A stretch of 64,000 nt of DNA, from positions 14,627,508-14,691,507 of the forward strand of contig CM049313.1 of the NCBI GenBank assembly GCA_026874595.1. Direction: 5' to 3'. Of this stretch, positions 36,301 through 51,200 are shown piece by piece. The notes beneath the pieces were generated by a model. It searched no databases. It was not told the origin of the DNA and was given only the letters and a program-made list of their open reading frames with translations. Source of the DNA: Sipunculus nudus (taxonomy: Eukaryota; Annelida; Sipuncula; Golfingiida; Sipunculidae). A program made the translations under genes and the position numbers. The first letter of the stretch is position 1. Each line of letters opens with the position of its first letter.

Positions 36301-39300
36301 AATGATTATTATGATATTGTGGCCAATAGTGTGTCTGTGACTTTTAACTCGGAGAATCTTATATCTGACACTAATATCTCAAAACTTTTTGTTTTACTTT
36401 TGGAAAATAACCGCTAGAGGGCGCTGCACTTGAACATTACAACATATGTTTATTTGGCCATTTCTCCAAAAGCTCAAATTGTTCCTCTATACTTTCTTCA
36501 TAGGATGGTCTAGTCAACTTTCATATTGGATGTGTCAGTGCGTCAGTATGTCTGTTTGTTTTTCAGTTGTCCTCAATTTGACCTGTTTGCTGGTTCTTGT
36601 GTCTTAAATATAACATTCTACGGGCAACAGTTTTGCAGTAATCCTTTAAAAACTGGTACATCTTATGTCTTGCACTAATATCTCAAAACCGGTTTTTCAT
36701 TTTCGGAAAATAGCCGCTAGGGGGCTCTGCACTCGAAACACTAAATGATACCGGTTTTTGACCATATTTTCAAAATTATAAACCTTCGCTACGTAAACTA
36801 TAGCTCAATATGTTCCTCTATTCTTTCCCAAGTTGATGGTTTAGTCAATTGTCATCTCAGATATCTCAGTATGTCAGTATGTCCGTCATTTTTTCAGTTC
36901 TCAAAGTCGCCTTCCTGCTTGTTCGTTCGTCTGATATATGGCTTTCCACAGGCCAGATCTTATAAATAGTATCTCTGAAAGTTACAGTGTTGATACAATA
37001 CCCAGAGTTCTAGAATTTCTTATGTCTTTTAGACTAAATAGTCCAAAGGAAAAGGTCAAGGTCATTAAAAACTACAAAAGTTTTTTTTCTTATCTTCATT
37101 AACATTTTTCGATCCCGCATGAACTGTAGCTCATTTTACGCGCCATTCCATGGCCTTTACTTTGATATGTAGCTGTCTAAATCTGCTGTTACCATGGTTA
37201 TGCTTTCTGGGAAAAATTCATGATATCCCAAAATATGGGGTCTCATTTATCAAACTTTGTTACTTTACAAGCTAGAGAAGCTTCCAGGCACCATTGGATC
37301 AGTTTTACTGGACTTTACAGCAAATCACGGAAAATCTCGCACCGTTTCACGTCAAACGGGATATTACAAGATTTCACTTTTTTCGCTCTACAGTCTCAAA
37401 TCTCAGTCAGTCGCTCTGAAAGTTATTCAGTTGAAAGAAAAACGAAACTCCATCACGTCTTTAGTGGAGATAGGCCAACGGTCAAGGGCAAGGTCATCGA
37501 AAAAATATTTTGCTCATTGCGTCGTGTAAAATTGTCCTCTCTACACAAAACATGTCCTTATTAGTCCTTGCAATCCCCATTATAACTGTCTGTCCTATTT
37601 CAATTTTCGGCAAGCTCTCGACCTATGATCGTCTTGTCTTTAATGTTAGCCTGCGGTTTCCGAAAGAGTGTGCAATGAAAGTTCGAATGATACTGAAGTT
37701 TTGCTACCATTCTGAGTTACCTGACCACACAGGTTAAATATAAAAAAACATTTACCTCGAATTTTTCTCCAGGCCAGTCAGAAGCGGATATCGTCGTGGA
37801 GTAGAAATTTTCTCTGAAACAAATCAAACTTCGATACCAAGCCTCAAGAAATAATGTAGGCACAAATACAACCTGATGGAATATACAAAGAACACTTAAA
37901 ACAAAAATCAATCATTTATTAGCCAGTCGGCTTGTCCTCTTGCTTAAGCCTTTTAAGATAATATGTCAGTTATGGATAAATGTAGGCAAAGTTCGACGAA
38001 CAATTGAAAGAAAAACCTTTTTAGGTACATGTGGAAAACACAAAGTTAGAGTGACAGAAATTGTATTAAGATCAAAGTACTAAAAATAAAATATTCTTCT
38101 GTGTTTGAGCTTGCATGATCATGCTTAATTAACTTCTACTTATACACAGAATATTAAACATGTTCTTACCTGCATCTTAGGGGACAGTGACACTTCACCT
38201 GACCGATTTTTAACCATCGATCCACCTTCCTGATACATTCAAGTTCTAAAATATTAAAAGTGATTTATAAAGGCAAAACTGTTGCCCTTTTGTGGGCACA
38301 TTCTCTTGAAGCTGTATGAAACAAAAACCGTTCTCATAAGACAACGTCTCTATAAAGTTCACCAATTAGTCAGCCGAACGCATTCATATTTCTCAAAATG
38401 ACCTGACTGATAAATATTATAACCATGTGTCCTCAGTCCCACGAGTGGCTTATTACACAATGTGTATATAAACAATCTGTATGTTCTAAATTATCAAATG
38501 CAACAGAGGGATATGACGGACCGAATTTCAAAGATGTTTCATACGAATTATTCCTAAAATGAATGGGTCAAACAATGGCATCTCCTGTTCAATATATTAT
38601 AATTGGGATAATTATTATATAATATAATGAGATATGGTATGCGATATATATCTTGGTTACCCGTATCATACGCATTCAGTGAATATATTAAAACACATAC
38701 GGTTAGTGTCATTGCACACTGGGGTTTTGCCGACGATTGGTAGAGAAGCATCTCCACATTTGCATTCATCCATTTTATGCCTCTGGGAACACGAACGCAG
38801 ACATGCCTGTTTTGATTTGAAAAAAAATACAAACTATACGGTCCGTTATATTGGAAACCAAAACCTATAGTTTGACCTGGAGGAATCAATTGCTTCCTGT
38901 CAAACATTCAAGCATTGATCCTTTATCTTACTGAATGTCAAAAGGAGATGAATAAAAAATATTCAGAAGGAGATAAATATATACACATGACAGGCTAACC
39001 ACGTTTTAAGATCATTAATAGCCCCTTAAAGTCATCCTTGGATAAGGTATAATACGGCTGTATGATTATTTGTGATACGATTGGTGGCATAAGGCATCCC
39101 TCTTATACTGAATGTAATTTCCACAAAGTATTCTGGACCACCCGACCCAAACTATCATGATCCTTATCAAACGTGAGTGTGAGCCACATACGCCCAGGAA
39201 ATATACGATTCCACAGATAAATAGGTCATTGGCTACAAACTCGATGGTGTGCATGACAGTCAGCTTTTCACGCCAGAAAGAAGGCGGTCCGTGATAAGAA

Positions 39301-42300
39301 TAGATGGCTCTTAACCTCGGATGGGAGTAATAAATGGCTAGGCGACCAAGACCAATGGCAAAAAATTAATCTAAATTTGGTGATCCAGATTATCTAGAAC
39401 ATTTTAATTTTAATGGGGTTTTCAATTTTTCATTAACGTAAACAAACACATCAAAATTAGAGCATTGATTTTTTTTATTAAAATTGCCAACAGACCAACC
39501 GTTAGGTACGTAACATGCCGACTGCGATAAAAACATAATATCTCCTAGGGGAGGTAAGCTTAATTCGTGAGGATGAAAAAAATTCCCGGAGGGCCTTAGT
39601 TACGCATTGCTTATTTCTAAAAAAAACTTTTCTTTGGTGTTATCGAACACTAGCTATCCGCGGAGAATCAAAAATATTCATGAATAAATCGTTATTATCC
39701 ATCCCAGCAGTAGGTAAAACGAGCAGGAAGATATTGTAGGTTCGTTAAATTAAATTTGTTCAGTGAATCTAAACATTGAAAACTACAGGATAAGTCAAAA
39801 TATCAACATTATAACTGATTTTTGTTTGACAGGGCGTAATTCCAACTGGACATTCCTTGGCGTGTTCCGAACATCTATACCGTAACGGTAACCTCTTGAG
39901 AAGCTGAACAGTTCGAATCATTCAGGATATTCAAAAAACTTAAACTCTTATAATGTCTAATGATATCAAATAAATGTGATTGAAAGTGTTCATATCAATC
40001 ACGTCATCATAAAGATGTGTGCCAAAGGGTCAATTTGAAGTACAATTAGTGTTATTTCGGCAAAACTATTTTTGCTTTTTTATAAGTTATAAACATGTTC
40101 TTATATTCAATGGCAACTTTAACGGGAACTCAGTTGCTCCATTGAATACTGCTGCTTATATTTCTATTTCATTTTATGTCAGAAGACCTATCAATGTATT
40201 TTCCTGTATGAACGTTTCACTCGAATATCATGTGCTACAATAATTGAAAAAAAAATGGTAGGAATGATGGACATATGTTTTCCTGTATCCCATCTTCAAG
40301 GGTTTTGTTAGTATTAAACGATGAACTGTGGACCAGACATTACCTTCTGACACACTTACTGTGTAAAAACATGGTAGGAATGATGGAAATGTGTTTCTAG
40401 TATCGAACCTTCAAGGATTTTGTTTGTTTATAAACAATGAATCGTGCACTAGACATTGCCTACTCACACACGCACTGTGTATTGGCATATAAAAAGTGTT
40501 ACCAAATTACCCGTAAATTGACATAAAATTCATGACGGTGACTTTCTGCATAAATTATATTATTTAGTGCATACCCAAATATATAAACTGCTGGTATATG
40601 TTGGGGAATTCAGTGGCAAATGTGATTCCCATGACACACTGGACGTAGTAATGTGTATTTATCTTTATAATTCTTTGAACCCGGGCCCATTTATCCAACT
40701 GCATTTCCATTATAGCATACTGATCTGAGTCACCTCTGAGTTTGATTAGAACTCTCATTCAGTGTTTTAGTGTTTGAATTCTGTATCTAATGTCCTAGGT
40801 CTACACGAGCCCTTCACAAGACTTAAACGGAAAGAACGTGGCAAGTTTTATGCCATTCGTATTCTCTTTCCGAGATAAAAAAAAGAGAATACGTCATTTC
40901 ATTATTATTTGGCAGTTATACTTGGATCTACAACTAATATTTTCCGGCTATGTATTTCAGTATGAAAATGAATCAAAATGTTCAGAAGAAGGGACCCTAC
41001 CGATACAGAGTAGTGCTTGTTGTACAGAATTTCCTGGCCAGTTCCATCTGAGCAGTTGCTTTTGTAAGGGTAACGCAGCCGATCTACACTGGACTAGAAA
41101 ATAAACATGTTTCATTAATCATTTTCAGTTGTTGATAAGTAGTTATGTTGATAAACAGTGCTTGTTGTACAAAACTTTATGGCCAGTTCAACCAGAGCAG
41201 TTGCTGTTGTAAGGGTAATGGAGCCGATGTACACGGGACTTGAATATTAACATGTTTCATTAATCATTTTCAGTTGGTGATAAGTAGTAATGTTGATAGG
41301 CAGTGCTTGTTGTACAGACCATCCTGGCCAGTTCCATCAGAGCCTTTGCTGTTGTAAGGGTAATGCAGCCTGTCTACACGGGACTGGAAAACAAACATGT
41401 TTCATTTATCATTCTAAGTTGGTGATAAGTAGTTGTGTTGATAAGCAGTGCTAGTTGTACAGAACTTCCTGGCCAGTTCCATCTGAGCATTTGCTGTTGT
41501 AAGGGTAACGGGACTAAAAATAAACAAGTTTCTTTGATCATTTTCAGTTGTTAATCAGTAGTAACGTTGATAAGCAGTAATTATAGCTCTAATGGCTACT
41601 GTTTTTCATATAATTTGGCTAATCCTTCAGAAATCTCTATTTAACCCATTTTCATTTTCTCTTTAACGAAATGAAGAAACTTATGACTATCCAGCCAAAA
41701 GGCGTAAAATGTTGGTATTCTTCCAAGAAAGCATTCTGTAAGTACATTTTCCTTTTATTCATATTGATCATGTATAAACCATTAAGTCAGAACTATCACA
41801 GCTTAAACTAAGTACAAGTTGTACTTTAAACTATAAATTTCTTACCATTCTCATGCTAATTGTGGTCTTCTGTCCTGGGCTGATGTCAATCCCTTCCTCC
41901 TCCGGAAATGGCTGAACGTCCTGGCTGTGTATGAGGACTCTAACCCCCGCCGCGGGCGACAAAGCCGCAACGTATTCTTGTTGCTCGATATACAGGGTGA
42001 CCATGAAGCCTATAGAAATATATATATACATCAAAAAGATTTAGAAATTTGATATTGGGTAACATTTAACTGATTAAGGGTCGGACCTTTATATTAGCTT
42101 AAATATATTCCTGGTATCATGCTTCGGTCCAAATACATTTTTTCTTTTGAAAATGTCACACTTGCTTATGGATCTGAATACAGAATAACTCCATTTTAAT
42201 TTGCATATTTGAGCATAAGTCAACTAGAGAGGACTATGTTGTATTTGTTTATTCTTATTGCATTTGAATTTGGTAATAATACTAAGGAGTAATTGAATTT

Positions 42301-44440
42301 TCGTTTTATTCAAGTGTGTTTGTATTATTTGCATTTAACTTCGCCAAGTCGCATCAGAGCCAAGCCTTTCGGTTACCCCTGTATCTTTTACTAAGCAGTT
42401 ATTTTGAAATTATTGCCTAAACTGCTGTGTCTTAATTTTTTCACAAACCATTAAAATAAAGCTATTACATTTGACTTTTGTAAATTGACATTTAAGAGAA
42501 ATTTCATATTTCACAGTTTATTGGAGATAAAATGTTCTCCTGACTGTCCGTTATAAATGTATTTTAATTTTCCTCTACATAAGCTATATGGTAAGTTGTG
42601 GGTATTTTTATTGACAAGGATAATTACGCACTAGTAGATTTCTATTTCGGAATGAGTGTTAACGTTATTCATGAATTAAATATTAGGTAATAAATAGGTG
42701 TATACATTTACATTTACCAAGCAGGAAGATAAAGCGGTGATACACGCGAACCAATACAGTCCGTTGTTCCACAATATCAATTCCATGACGAAGTAAAATG
42801 TTTAAAATAAAAATGAATGGTTTCAGATCACTTTTTATGTTTATATCGTTTTATCTTGCAAATATTATATTTAGAGTATGTAACAGTTTTTGAGAAGTAT
42901 TTTATATATCTTTACAAGATTTACATACTCTTTACAGATGTCTTTGTGACACAAAGATCGCCCAAGCGGGACTGATAATTATTACAAGGCAAATGCAAGG
43001 AAACTGTTTTTTGTGTACCTTTAATTATGCTTGATACTTAAAGTCGACCCTGTAATATAAGCTCATTGCTCATATCCACAGAGTTTTTGGTTCATTGTCA
43101 TGGTAAGAAGTTAAACTAGGAACCTACCGTACATTGGGCCTGGTTTTGAACTCTTTAGTATGGTCTGGTTTACTCCAGCATTGAATGTGTAACAGTTGCC
43201 ATATCTGTGATGGTTTAAACCTTTGAAGTTCCTGTACAGTCAGAAGAATAATGTAAGTAGTAAGCTTTGGTGTTTCCAGTAACAAATACTTTCATATATG
43301 ATAACTTATGAATTAGACCGTTTACATTTTGTTTTCGGTCTCTTCACTATCATATCAATTGACAAACTGTCCTTTTCCTTGTGGCCTAGTAAAATATAAT
43401 CTCCGTTAATTTAAATTATGGCCTTACATCCTTTTTATTCTCAATGCCTTTTTTACATATAATTTAACATAAATGTAAATGACCAATATTATATACTGGT
43501 TATTTGTGCCCCAAATATATAAAATATGTGCCACAACCCTTTAATTTATAGCTTAATATTTAAAGAATTCTGTTTACCCATTAATGTGGTATTTTATATT
43601 AATAAACAAAACATGCAATAAATGAGTAACAGACACGGATAACAAAGATACTTACAGAGGAGAACACGTTTCGCCATTGTAGGTGCACTCCTGAATAAAG
43701 TCGATGATCTGATGGCCATAATCCCGACGTGTTTTTAAATCCATCCGGGCAACAATGCGAGACAGGTTCTCGGAGCTTGCCACAAGAGCGTTGTCGGAAA
43801 CGCTAGTGAACCAGTGTTTGCCGGTCAGGTTTATATATGGATCGTAATAGTCATCAGCTGGACTCTGGAAAAAAAAGATTATTTATGGCTTTCACAGCTT
43901 TGTTATACTGGATCAAGCCCGTATCCAGGTTGTCCGGCAGCTCCCGCCCCTACTTTGTACACACACTGGCAATTACTCTTATCCAGACACAAAATATATG
44001 CTAGTCAATATATATAATGAAAGTAAATTTTAAACATGATTATGCTCAGCTAAAACTTTATTATTCCATACTGTCATTTGCAACAAGTTATCCCCTGGAC
44101 ACCATTTCTGAATTCTTCTCACATTATTTGAGTTGATAAATCATGGATTCCATTCAAATGATTACTTAAAAAATACTTCAAAAGTACTTGAGAACCAGTA
44201 CGAGTACTTCAGACTATTTTACAAAAGTACTCGAGTTGTAGAACCGAGTAGTCTAAATGTACTCATGAGCACTTGAAAGAGTTTAGTTTCCAATGCCATT
44301 GAGTTATACAGGAACACAGTTTGGTTTCGGAAAACTCTTTGTTTCTGAACATTCATGACAACATGTACAATAAAAGTATCATAATGCAATTAATCAAAGT
44401 ATATTAATTATTTAGGAAACATTTGCGGTCCCTCATCCTT

Positions 44441-44486
<46 letters not shown>

Positions 44487-47400
44487 AGACCAGAGAATCT
44501 TTTCTGAAATGCTGAAAACCCATTCTACTGTGACTGACGAGGCTGTTATTGATAATACGTAGGCTGTCAAGCATATATCCATGAAAAAGGAGGACAGAAA
44601 GGATGATAATATATGAGAAAAATGAGGACAGAAGTAGAAATAAAACAATACATGTAATAATATTATTCATGCTCATTCTTGATACAAGAATGTGAAATCA
44701 AAAGATTATATTACTGAGAACATATTCATAAACCTTTATTTTATGCCTAGTTTGAACCTGCAGGTTTGAGGTAACATTATGCTAAAACACTCATAAAAGT
44801 TGACGGAGAACAGCAGAAGGACCATTTCTCCATAAATCAAAACTGTTTGACAGTGCAATTTATAGCGCAAAATATGAAGCATGAAATATAGGAATCTCCT
44901 AGGATAAAAAGGACTAACGCAACAAAATTTGGAAAAAAAAGTAGGAAAAGTAGAATCACTTAACAGCCTGTAAGTCTTAAGGCCGTGGGAATCAACTGCA
45001 GATAAGTGCAGAATACTTTAATCGGTGATACAGGCACAAAATTTGGTATGTGTTTTCTCTTGGGCCTATCTTTTTCATAAAAAATAGGTAGGCAACAAAA
45101 AATTTCAAGATTTCTTTTGGTTACAAAACATGACTCATTTGTCCAATTTGAATGTTTTTTTTATCGATTCCAAGGATTTGGGGCATGCTGAATCAAATTC
45201 CGATCGAATTAAAGTTCGGACGTTCCTGCTTTTACTAGATTTGTAATAATTAAGGTAAATATGTTAAGTTTACACCCACCATTTCCATTATACCTTTTAT
45301 ATTTTGCTTGTTGTTTGTTTAAAATATCATATGTGCTTTGAATATCATTTCTTTGTTAATAAATGCGGCCTGCTATAACCTGAAGCATAGGGCATAGTCA
45401 AAAGAAAGCGATTTTCGCTCTTAACTTTGCCGCTACACGTCCCATTGCCGGCAAAATTTCTCCACAGGTAGATTATGGCCTTGACGCTTTCCCCGTATCA
45501 ACTCGCCAGTAACGAATCGTCGCTCTTATTTCTCCCGGTTTCTCGAAACCGCAAATTGGGCAGCCATAGATAATTCTAATTCAGAATTGTGTGACATATT
45601 TATAATACACATTAACAAAGCGAAAACTAGAAAGCGATTGAAAAATAATCAGCCATCGAGACATAGTAAATTATTCTAAAGAATTTAAAATCATAACTTC
45701 CAAAAAGAGAATGCTCATTTTTAAAACGAAATAAAAAGGCAACACCATCATCGATGATCATAACATCAATGTACTCACATAAACACAGGATTAAAAGTTT
45801 AGGGGCCAACATGACATCCGTGTGTGGGTTTTGTTAGGCACGACTCTGTACTTTGTATAGTAACCAGCTGCCTTGATGTACTTATCATTGTGCCATGAAC
45901 TCATGTTATTAAGGAATTTAAGCATATATTTCAATGTGCAAACAATACGACAATACGAGCATTAGTGTTCAAATAGTTCATCGTCTCGTAGCTTCTTGGA
46001 GTAAACGTAATATATTTGAATCTGCTAAATTTAATGTGGTCAAAGTACATTGTTCTGTTGTTCCTATGAAACCCGCAACAATAGGCCTTGTTGAATAATA
46101 ACTTTTCAAATGAAATTTGAACCCTGATGCAACATACAGTTGATGGGCGCCAACATTGGTGCAAAGTTAGCCTTAGTTATGTTTGTCTGCAAAAGAAGTT
46201 CGTGCAAAGTATTAATATGTCGATTTATAAAAGTCACGATGCATCAGCACAATTAAAATTGCCTATTTTTACAAGAGACGACATTTAAATTCTAATATAA
46301 AATGAAATTTCCTATATTTATTTATTATTGTTAATATAAATGTTTATGTTTTAGGAGGCTTTGGTTGTGACTTCATAAACATGCCTAAAGTTAATTAATC
46401 AAAAAGGAATAAACGGGGCACGTCTCTGTCACTTTTATAAATTAATAATTACCAGGATACTCCCCTTTTTGTTGTGCATGGTAAATAATGCAGTGTTTCA
46501 ATCAATTATCGAGACGGTCCATCCATATATCAGCTAGGTTTTCATGGTGCTTTTATAGTCTGTTTCTTCCCCTCATGCCCCTCTATTTGTTTGAAATTTA
46601 ACTTTTATAAGTTGCATTTCAATGGGAACTCGGTGATGTAGGATAGAAGATTACAATGTATAATTTTCAATAGTTAAATAAATACCTACTTTACACCGTA
46701 TTTAATCAACATAATTACTTACAATTATGAGAAATAAGTCTATATTTAGAAATATATAAGCTGCTGATTGGATGTTTATTTTAGTAAAGTTTTTGATTCT
46801 GTAAATTATGCAATATTATTTGACAAACTATATAAATACGGAATGAAGGGTACCGCCAAATGGTTTATTAGTTATCTATCAAATCGCAGAGAATAGGTCT
46901 GTTATAAAAATATTTTTCAAGTTGTTATGCTGTACAATGTGGAGTTCTACAAGGCCAAGTACTTTGGTCAATATTATAAATGTTATACACTAATGAGATG
47001 GTTTATGTTTCTCATTTACTCTTTTTAGTATTGTTTGCAAATGATAGTGTTTTTGTTATTGGAAGAAACCCATCTGATCTAATCGGTCGCATGAATATTG
47101 AACTGAGTAAACTAGTTCAATGGCTGAATGCAAATAAATTAACATTTAATGCAAAGAAAACTCATTTCATATATTTCAGCCTTGACAAACGAAGTATTAA
47201 TGTTAATAAGAGTACTGTGATGAAGAGTGACAATATCTCCAGAGTAGACTCTACACAGTTTTTGGAGTAATGATATATTCACAAATGAAGTGGTCCAACA
47301 CATTCACCACATTGTTACTAAGACCAATTGCTCAGGGGAAAACATTGGCCGATCCTGGATTATAACCCATGTTGCTGGCGCACAAGTCCGGCGTACCAAC

Positions 47401-48199
47401 CGCTTCGCTAGCAAAGCAAGCTTCACTAGCGAGACAGTTCGGTCCGCATTTCTGTCACCCCGTAACAACATAAAGACTAACAATTCTAAAGGTTTAAGAA
47501 TTAAAGGGAAAACAATGAAGATGTTACACTTTATTATTCTTTTAGCGTTCCATATTTATCCAATTTTATTGAGGTGTGGGGTTCTGCAGGGTTGTCTGCG
47601 CTATTGTCACTATTCAGGCTGCAGAATAGAGTTATACGAATGATCACCTCATCTCAATATAATTCACATACACATGATTTGTTTATGTTCCTTAGGTTAC
47701 TTACTTAAGAAAATATCTACAATAATAGTGTTGATTTATGTGTATAAGGTTAATTATAAAATGTTATCTTTGATTATATCTTAATTATTTTACACAAACG
47801 TAGATGTTCATTATTATAGAAAAATAGAAAAATGATTTGTTTCATGTGCCAGAGTGTAAAACTACAGCCTATAGTAGAATTTTACAATTGAAAGGGGTTG
47901 CAGATATATCATTAATATTTATATTATTAAACATATTTACCCTTGTTCTGCAATATTAACATTTAAACGTCATCTGAAGAATATTTTTCTTCCGCTTGAT
48001 ATTCATATTAATAATATTTAAATTCATTTTCATGATCAAATGTTTTAATATTTAGTTTTTTTTTCTATATTGCAAAAAGTGTAATTTTAGTGTTTTTATT
48101 GCACAGTGTCTGCACCTTTAAACTACATTATTCAATGTTAATAGTGAGAGGAAATATACTCTGTGAATCAGTTCTTTTTGTCACAGATACAATTATTAC

Positions 48200-48238
<39 letters not shown>

Positions 48239-51200
48239 AATATATATATAAAAGTTGTTTCATGTAAAATTTATATATTTTTGTGTCAATAAAAATTAAT
48301 TAAAATTGAAATGTAAACACTCAAAAAAATATAATCATCAAAACAAAAATGACTACTCATGCAGGGACACTTCTGATCTTCTCGTGCATAGTAATGTGTC
48401 GAAAAATACAAATAAATACATTAAGTCTATCTGAAGAGGCAAACAGATATGCAGACTTTTTTGCAAAGTGAAGTAGTTATATATACAAAATGAGTTCGGT
48501 TCTCGGACTGGTGGATATGGACAAAATAATCTGACTCATTTTCCATGATACTCATATGAATTCTTAGGAAAGACTGAGACAAGATTACTATTCAACGGGC
48601 TTACTGAGGACTTGCGGCTTATTTAAAAAAGAAATCAATAATTGTTTTGCAAAAAAGAGGAGCACGGCTTCGGTAGAAGATTTCCTGGTGAACTTAAAAG
48701 TGAAAATGTAATGCATCATCGTTTACTCTGGGTAGATCATATATGTATTTGCTTTCGATGCAAATTGATAATTCCTTATTTATGTGATTTCTTTGTGTGC
48801 CTCTCCAGGGACAATCTACACCACTTTTGATAATCCTCCTGATCACATAGTAAGACAAACATTTGTCCAAAACATCTTGTCTGTCCAAATATCAGACCCA
48901 AAAATAACCACTTATAGATTCCTCACTGTGGCTTTCGCTTTGATGCTAATGATGTAGATGAGCAAGGTTTCTGTTAGCCTTTTTGCGCAGTCATGTACCC
49001 ATAATTTCACAACTATAACAACTAAAACGTGCGTAATTAGGTATTTTGGAAATAATAACCTATTTCATGTAATTTTCCTGTTAACAATTTTAACAAAATT
49101 AATGAAACTATTCTATATGCAGAGAAGATTGATGACGTCTTAAGATACATGACATACAAGAGAGGCACCCATAACTAGGGGATCATAAATGAAATGCTGC
49201 CGACCCCTGTTTAAAATGAGGTATGTGTTCTCCTCGTGCACGTGTTTTACCGTTAGATCACATATAACGTCGTGACAGTATTTCTGAAGGTCAAATAATG
49301 GTTATTCTAACAGATGTCAACTCAGCATAACATTTACATCCTAAGCAGGTATAATACAATTTTATGATGGTGCCGTCTTATTCTTATGCGAATCTTGTAA
49401 AAAGTTCGCATGTTTTTGGAACCATCAATGAGACTCTATGTGGGAAATAAGAAAAATAAGGACAGACCATCAGTAATGAAGCCAGTAAAACCGGTTCATG
49501 CTGATGGAATCACAATATAAGCTACATGTCGGAGCAAGAATATAGGGACGGACCAGTCTTAGACAGATCATGCATACTGAACTTTTACACAGGGTGATTT
49601 AGCAAGTAATCGCAAAGGATAAGGTGTTCAGGGGTAGTGGATCAGATTATAAATGGAAACACAATCACGAACCCATATTTTAACAAGTATAAGATATATA
49701 TTACGAGAGCGTGTTTGATTATATAAAAATTAAGAGTTGCATATTAAACAAGGTTATTATATATAATGTTTGTATTGATCATCAAATGTTGGTACATCGT
49801 GATCACAGGGTATTTTTTACACGTTGATGTCAAGGACATCATGAATAATGTTTGGGCTAAGAAGAAGGACATGTTTGGTTAAACATGATAATATCATATC
49901 TAACACACAGAGAATTAATCGAAGTGATGACTAAGATACATTAATCAGTGGTCTGCTTAAAATATTTATAAATATAAACTGGTTCCGTCTATGTAGGCCC
50001 TTCTTTTTGAGAACAAGAACGTCTTGTTTGTCCCAAACGTTTGAATATACTTTTAGTGTAACATTAACAAAGCGGGACTTTCGATTAGCCCTTCAAAATA
50101 CTTGAGTGATTAATACTGAACTGAAAAATTATATTTATTAAATATACAATCCATATATTTGATTATATAACTATCTCTTCTATATTATAGAATAATTATA
50201 CATAGATTCACATGATTGAATAATAATGAATGCATTACTATTAAAACGCCTTTAGAACAAGACAGCTAAACCACACCATTAACACCCCCCCCCCCCGGCA
50301 AAATAAAAGACAAGCGCTACGGCTATTGAACCCATTCGGGGCTTGACATGTTTTATTTCCATTGAATTATGTGGATTCTCTGGAGATGCATTTGTAACAC
50401 CAGTTTGGTTACTTTGTGCCTGGGTTAATTTGGAAGTGTACGATTAGGCATTAAGTATGATGTGGTAATCTTTTCTTAGACTCGTGCGTTTTGAATTGCG
50501 GTTGTTCGAAGGACAACTGAGGAATACAAATGAGAGAGTGAACAAGGGAGTATATCAGATTAAGTGTGGTCAATTCAGATCCACGAACTCAGTGCTATTA
50601 GACTAACTACAACAACTAGTATTCGCACGACAACATAAAGAGTACCACCGATTTCTTCAAGAGCACTACCGATTACTCGTAGGAATGCGAACCGGTTGCA
50701 TTCCACTCGCGACTGTTTAGGAGTAATTACGACTACTTTAGACAACCTACGACTTCTTGCGACTTGTAAGGACTTGTCGTATGACCTTTCAAAGACTACT
50801 TACGAATTTCAGGTCGCAAGTGTTCGTTACCTGTCGTTAACCGGTCATAGGTGCATGTGTGACTGAGGTCTTAGGTAGACACAGGCTCCACATTGCATCT
50901 GATGCACTTTACGACCGGCATTCGTTACCAATTACCAGCAAGTTCAGTTTAGTTGATGGTCTTCAATACCCTACCTGGACTACCACCAATGACGGGCGCC
51001 CGTTGTCTATGGGTAGAGCATAGGGCCCATAGACCGAAAAATAGTGAGTTCGAATCTCAGCCGAGGCGGAGAGATTTTACACCAAGGTACGCGCTCTGCT
51101 GACTTTATGTGAGTTTTGTCACTCTCGACCATGTGCGCTTACGGGTTTTCCTCGGAGTTTTAGCCCAGCAATGGGGGATGACTTTCACCCAGGACCTGCA

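Noticed and set aside
37220-37737. Cluster of three overlapping plus-strand ORFs
   Set aside because: They lie in intron 10, opposite the gene, next to degenerate tandem repeats and without any domain.
38554-38907. 117-residue minus ORF as a gene
   Set aside because: It overlaps exon 8 in a different frame. The spliced frame carries CLRSC and CKCGDASLP.
39781-39900. Candidate exon 7 reading LLKRLPLRYRC on the minus strand
   Set aside because: It looked like the R-L-P-x-x-Y motif, but it has a weak acceptor, no clear donor and no link to ACLRSC. The exon at 41001-41093 fits all of these exactly.
46980-47270. 96-residue ORF as a host protein
   Set aside because: It is the best-preserved piece of a LINE reverse transcriptase.
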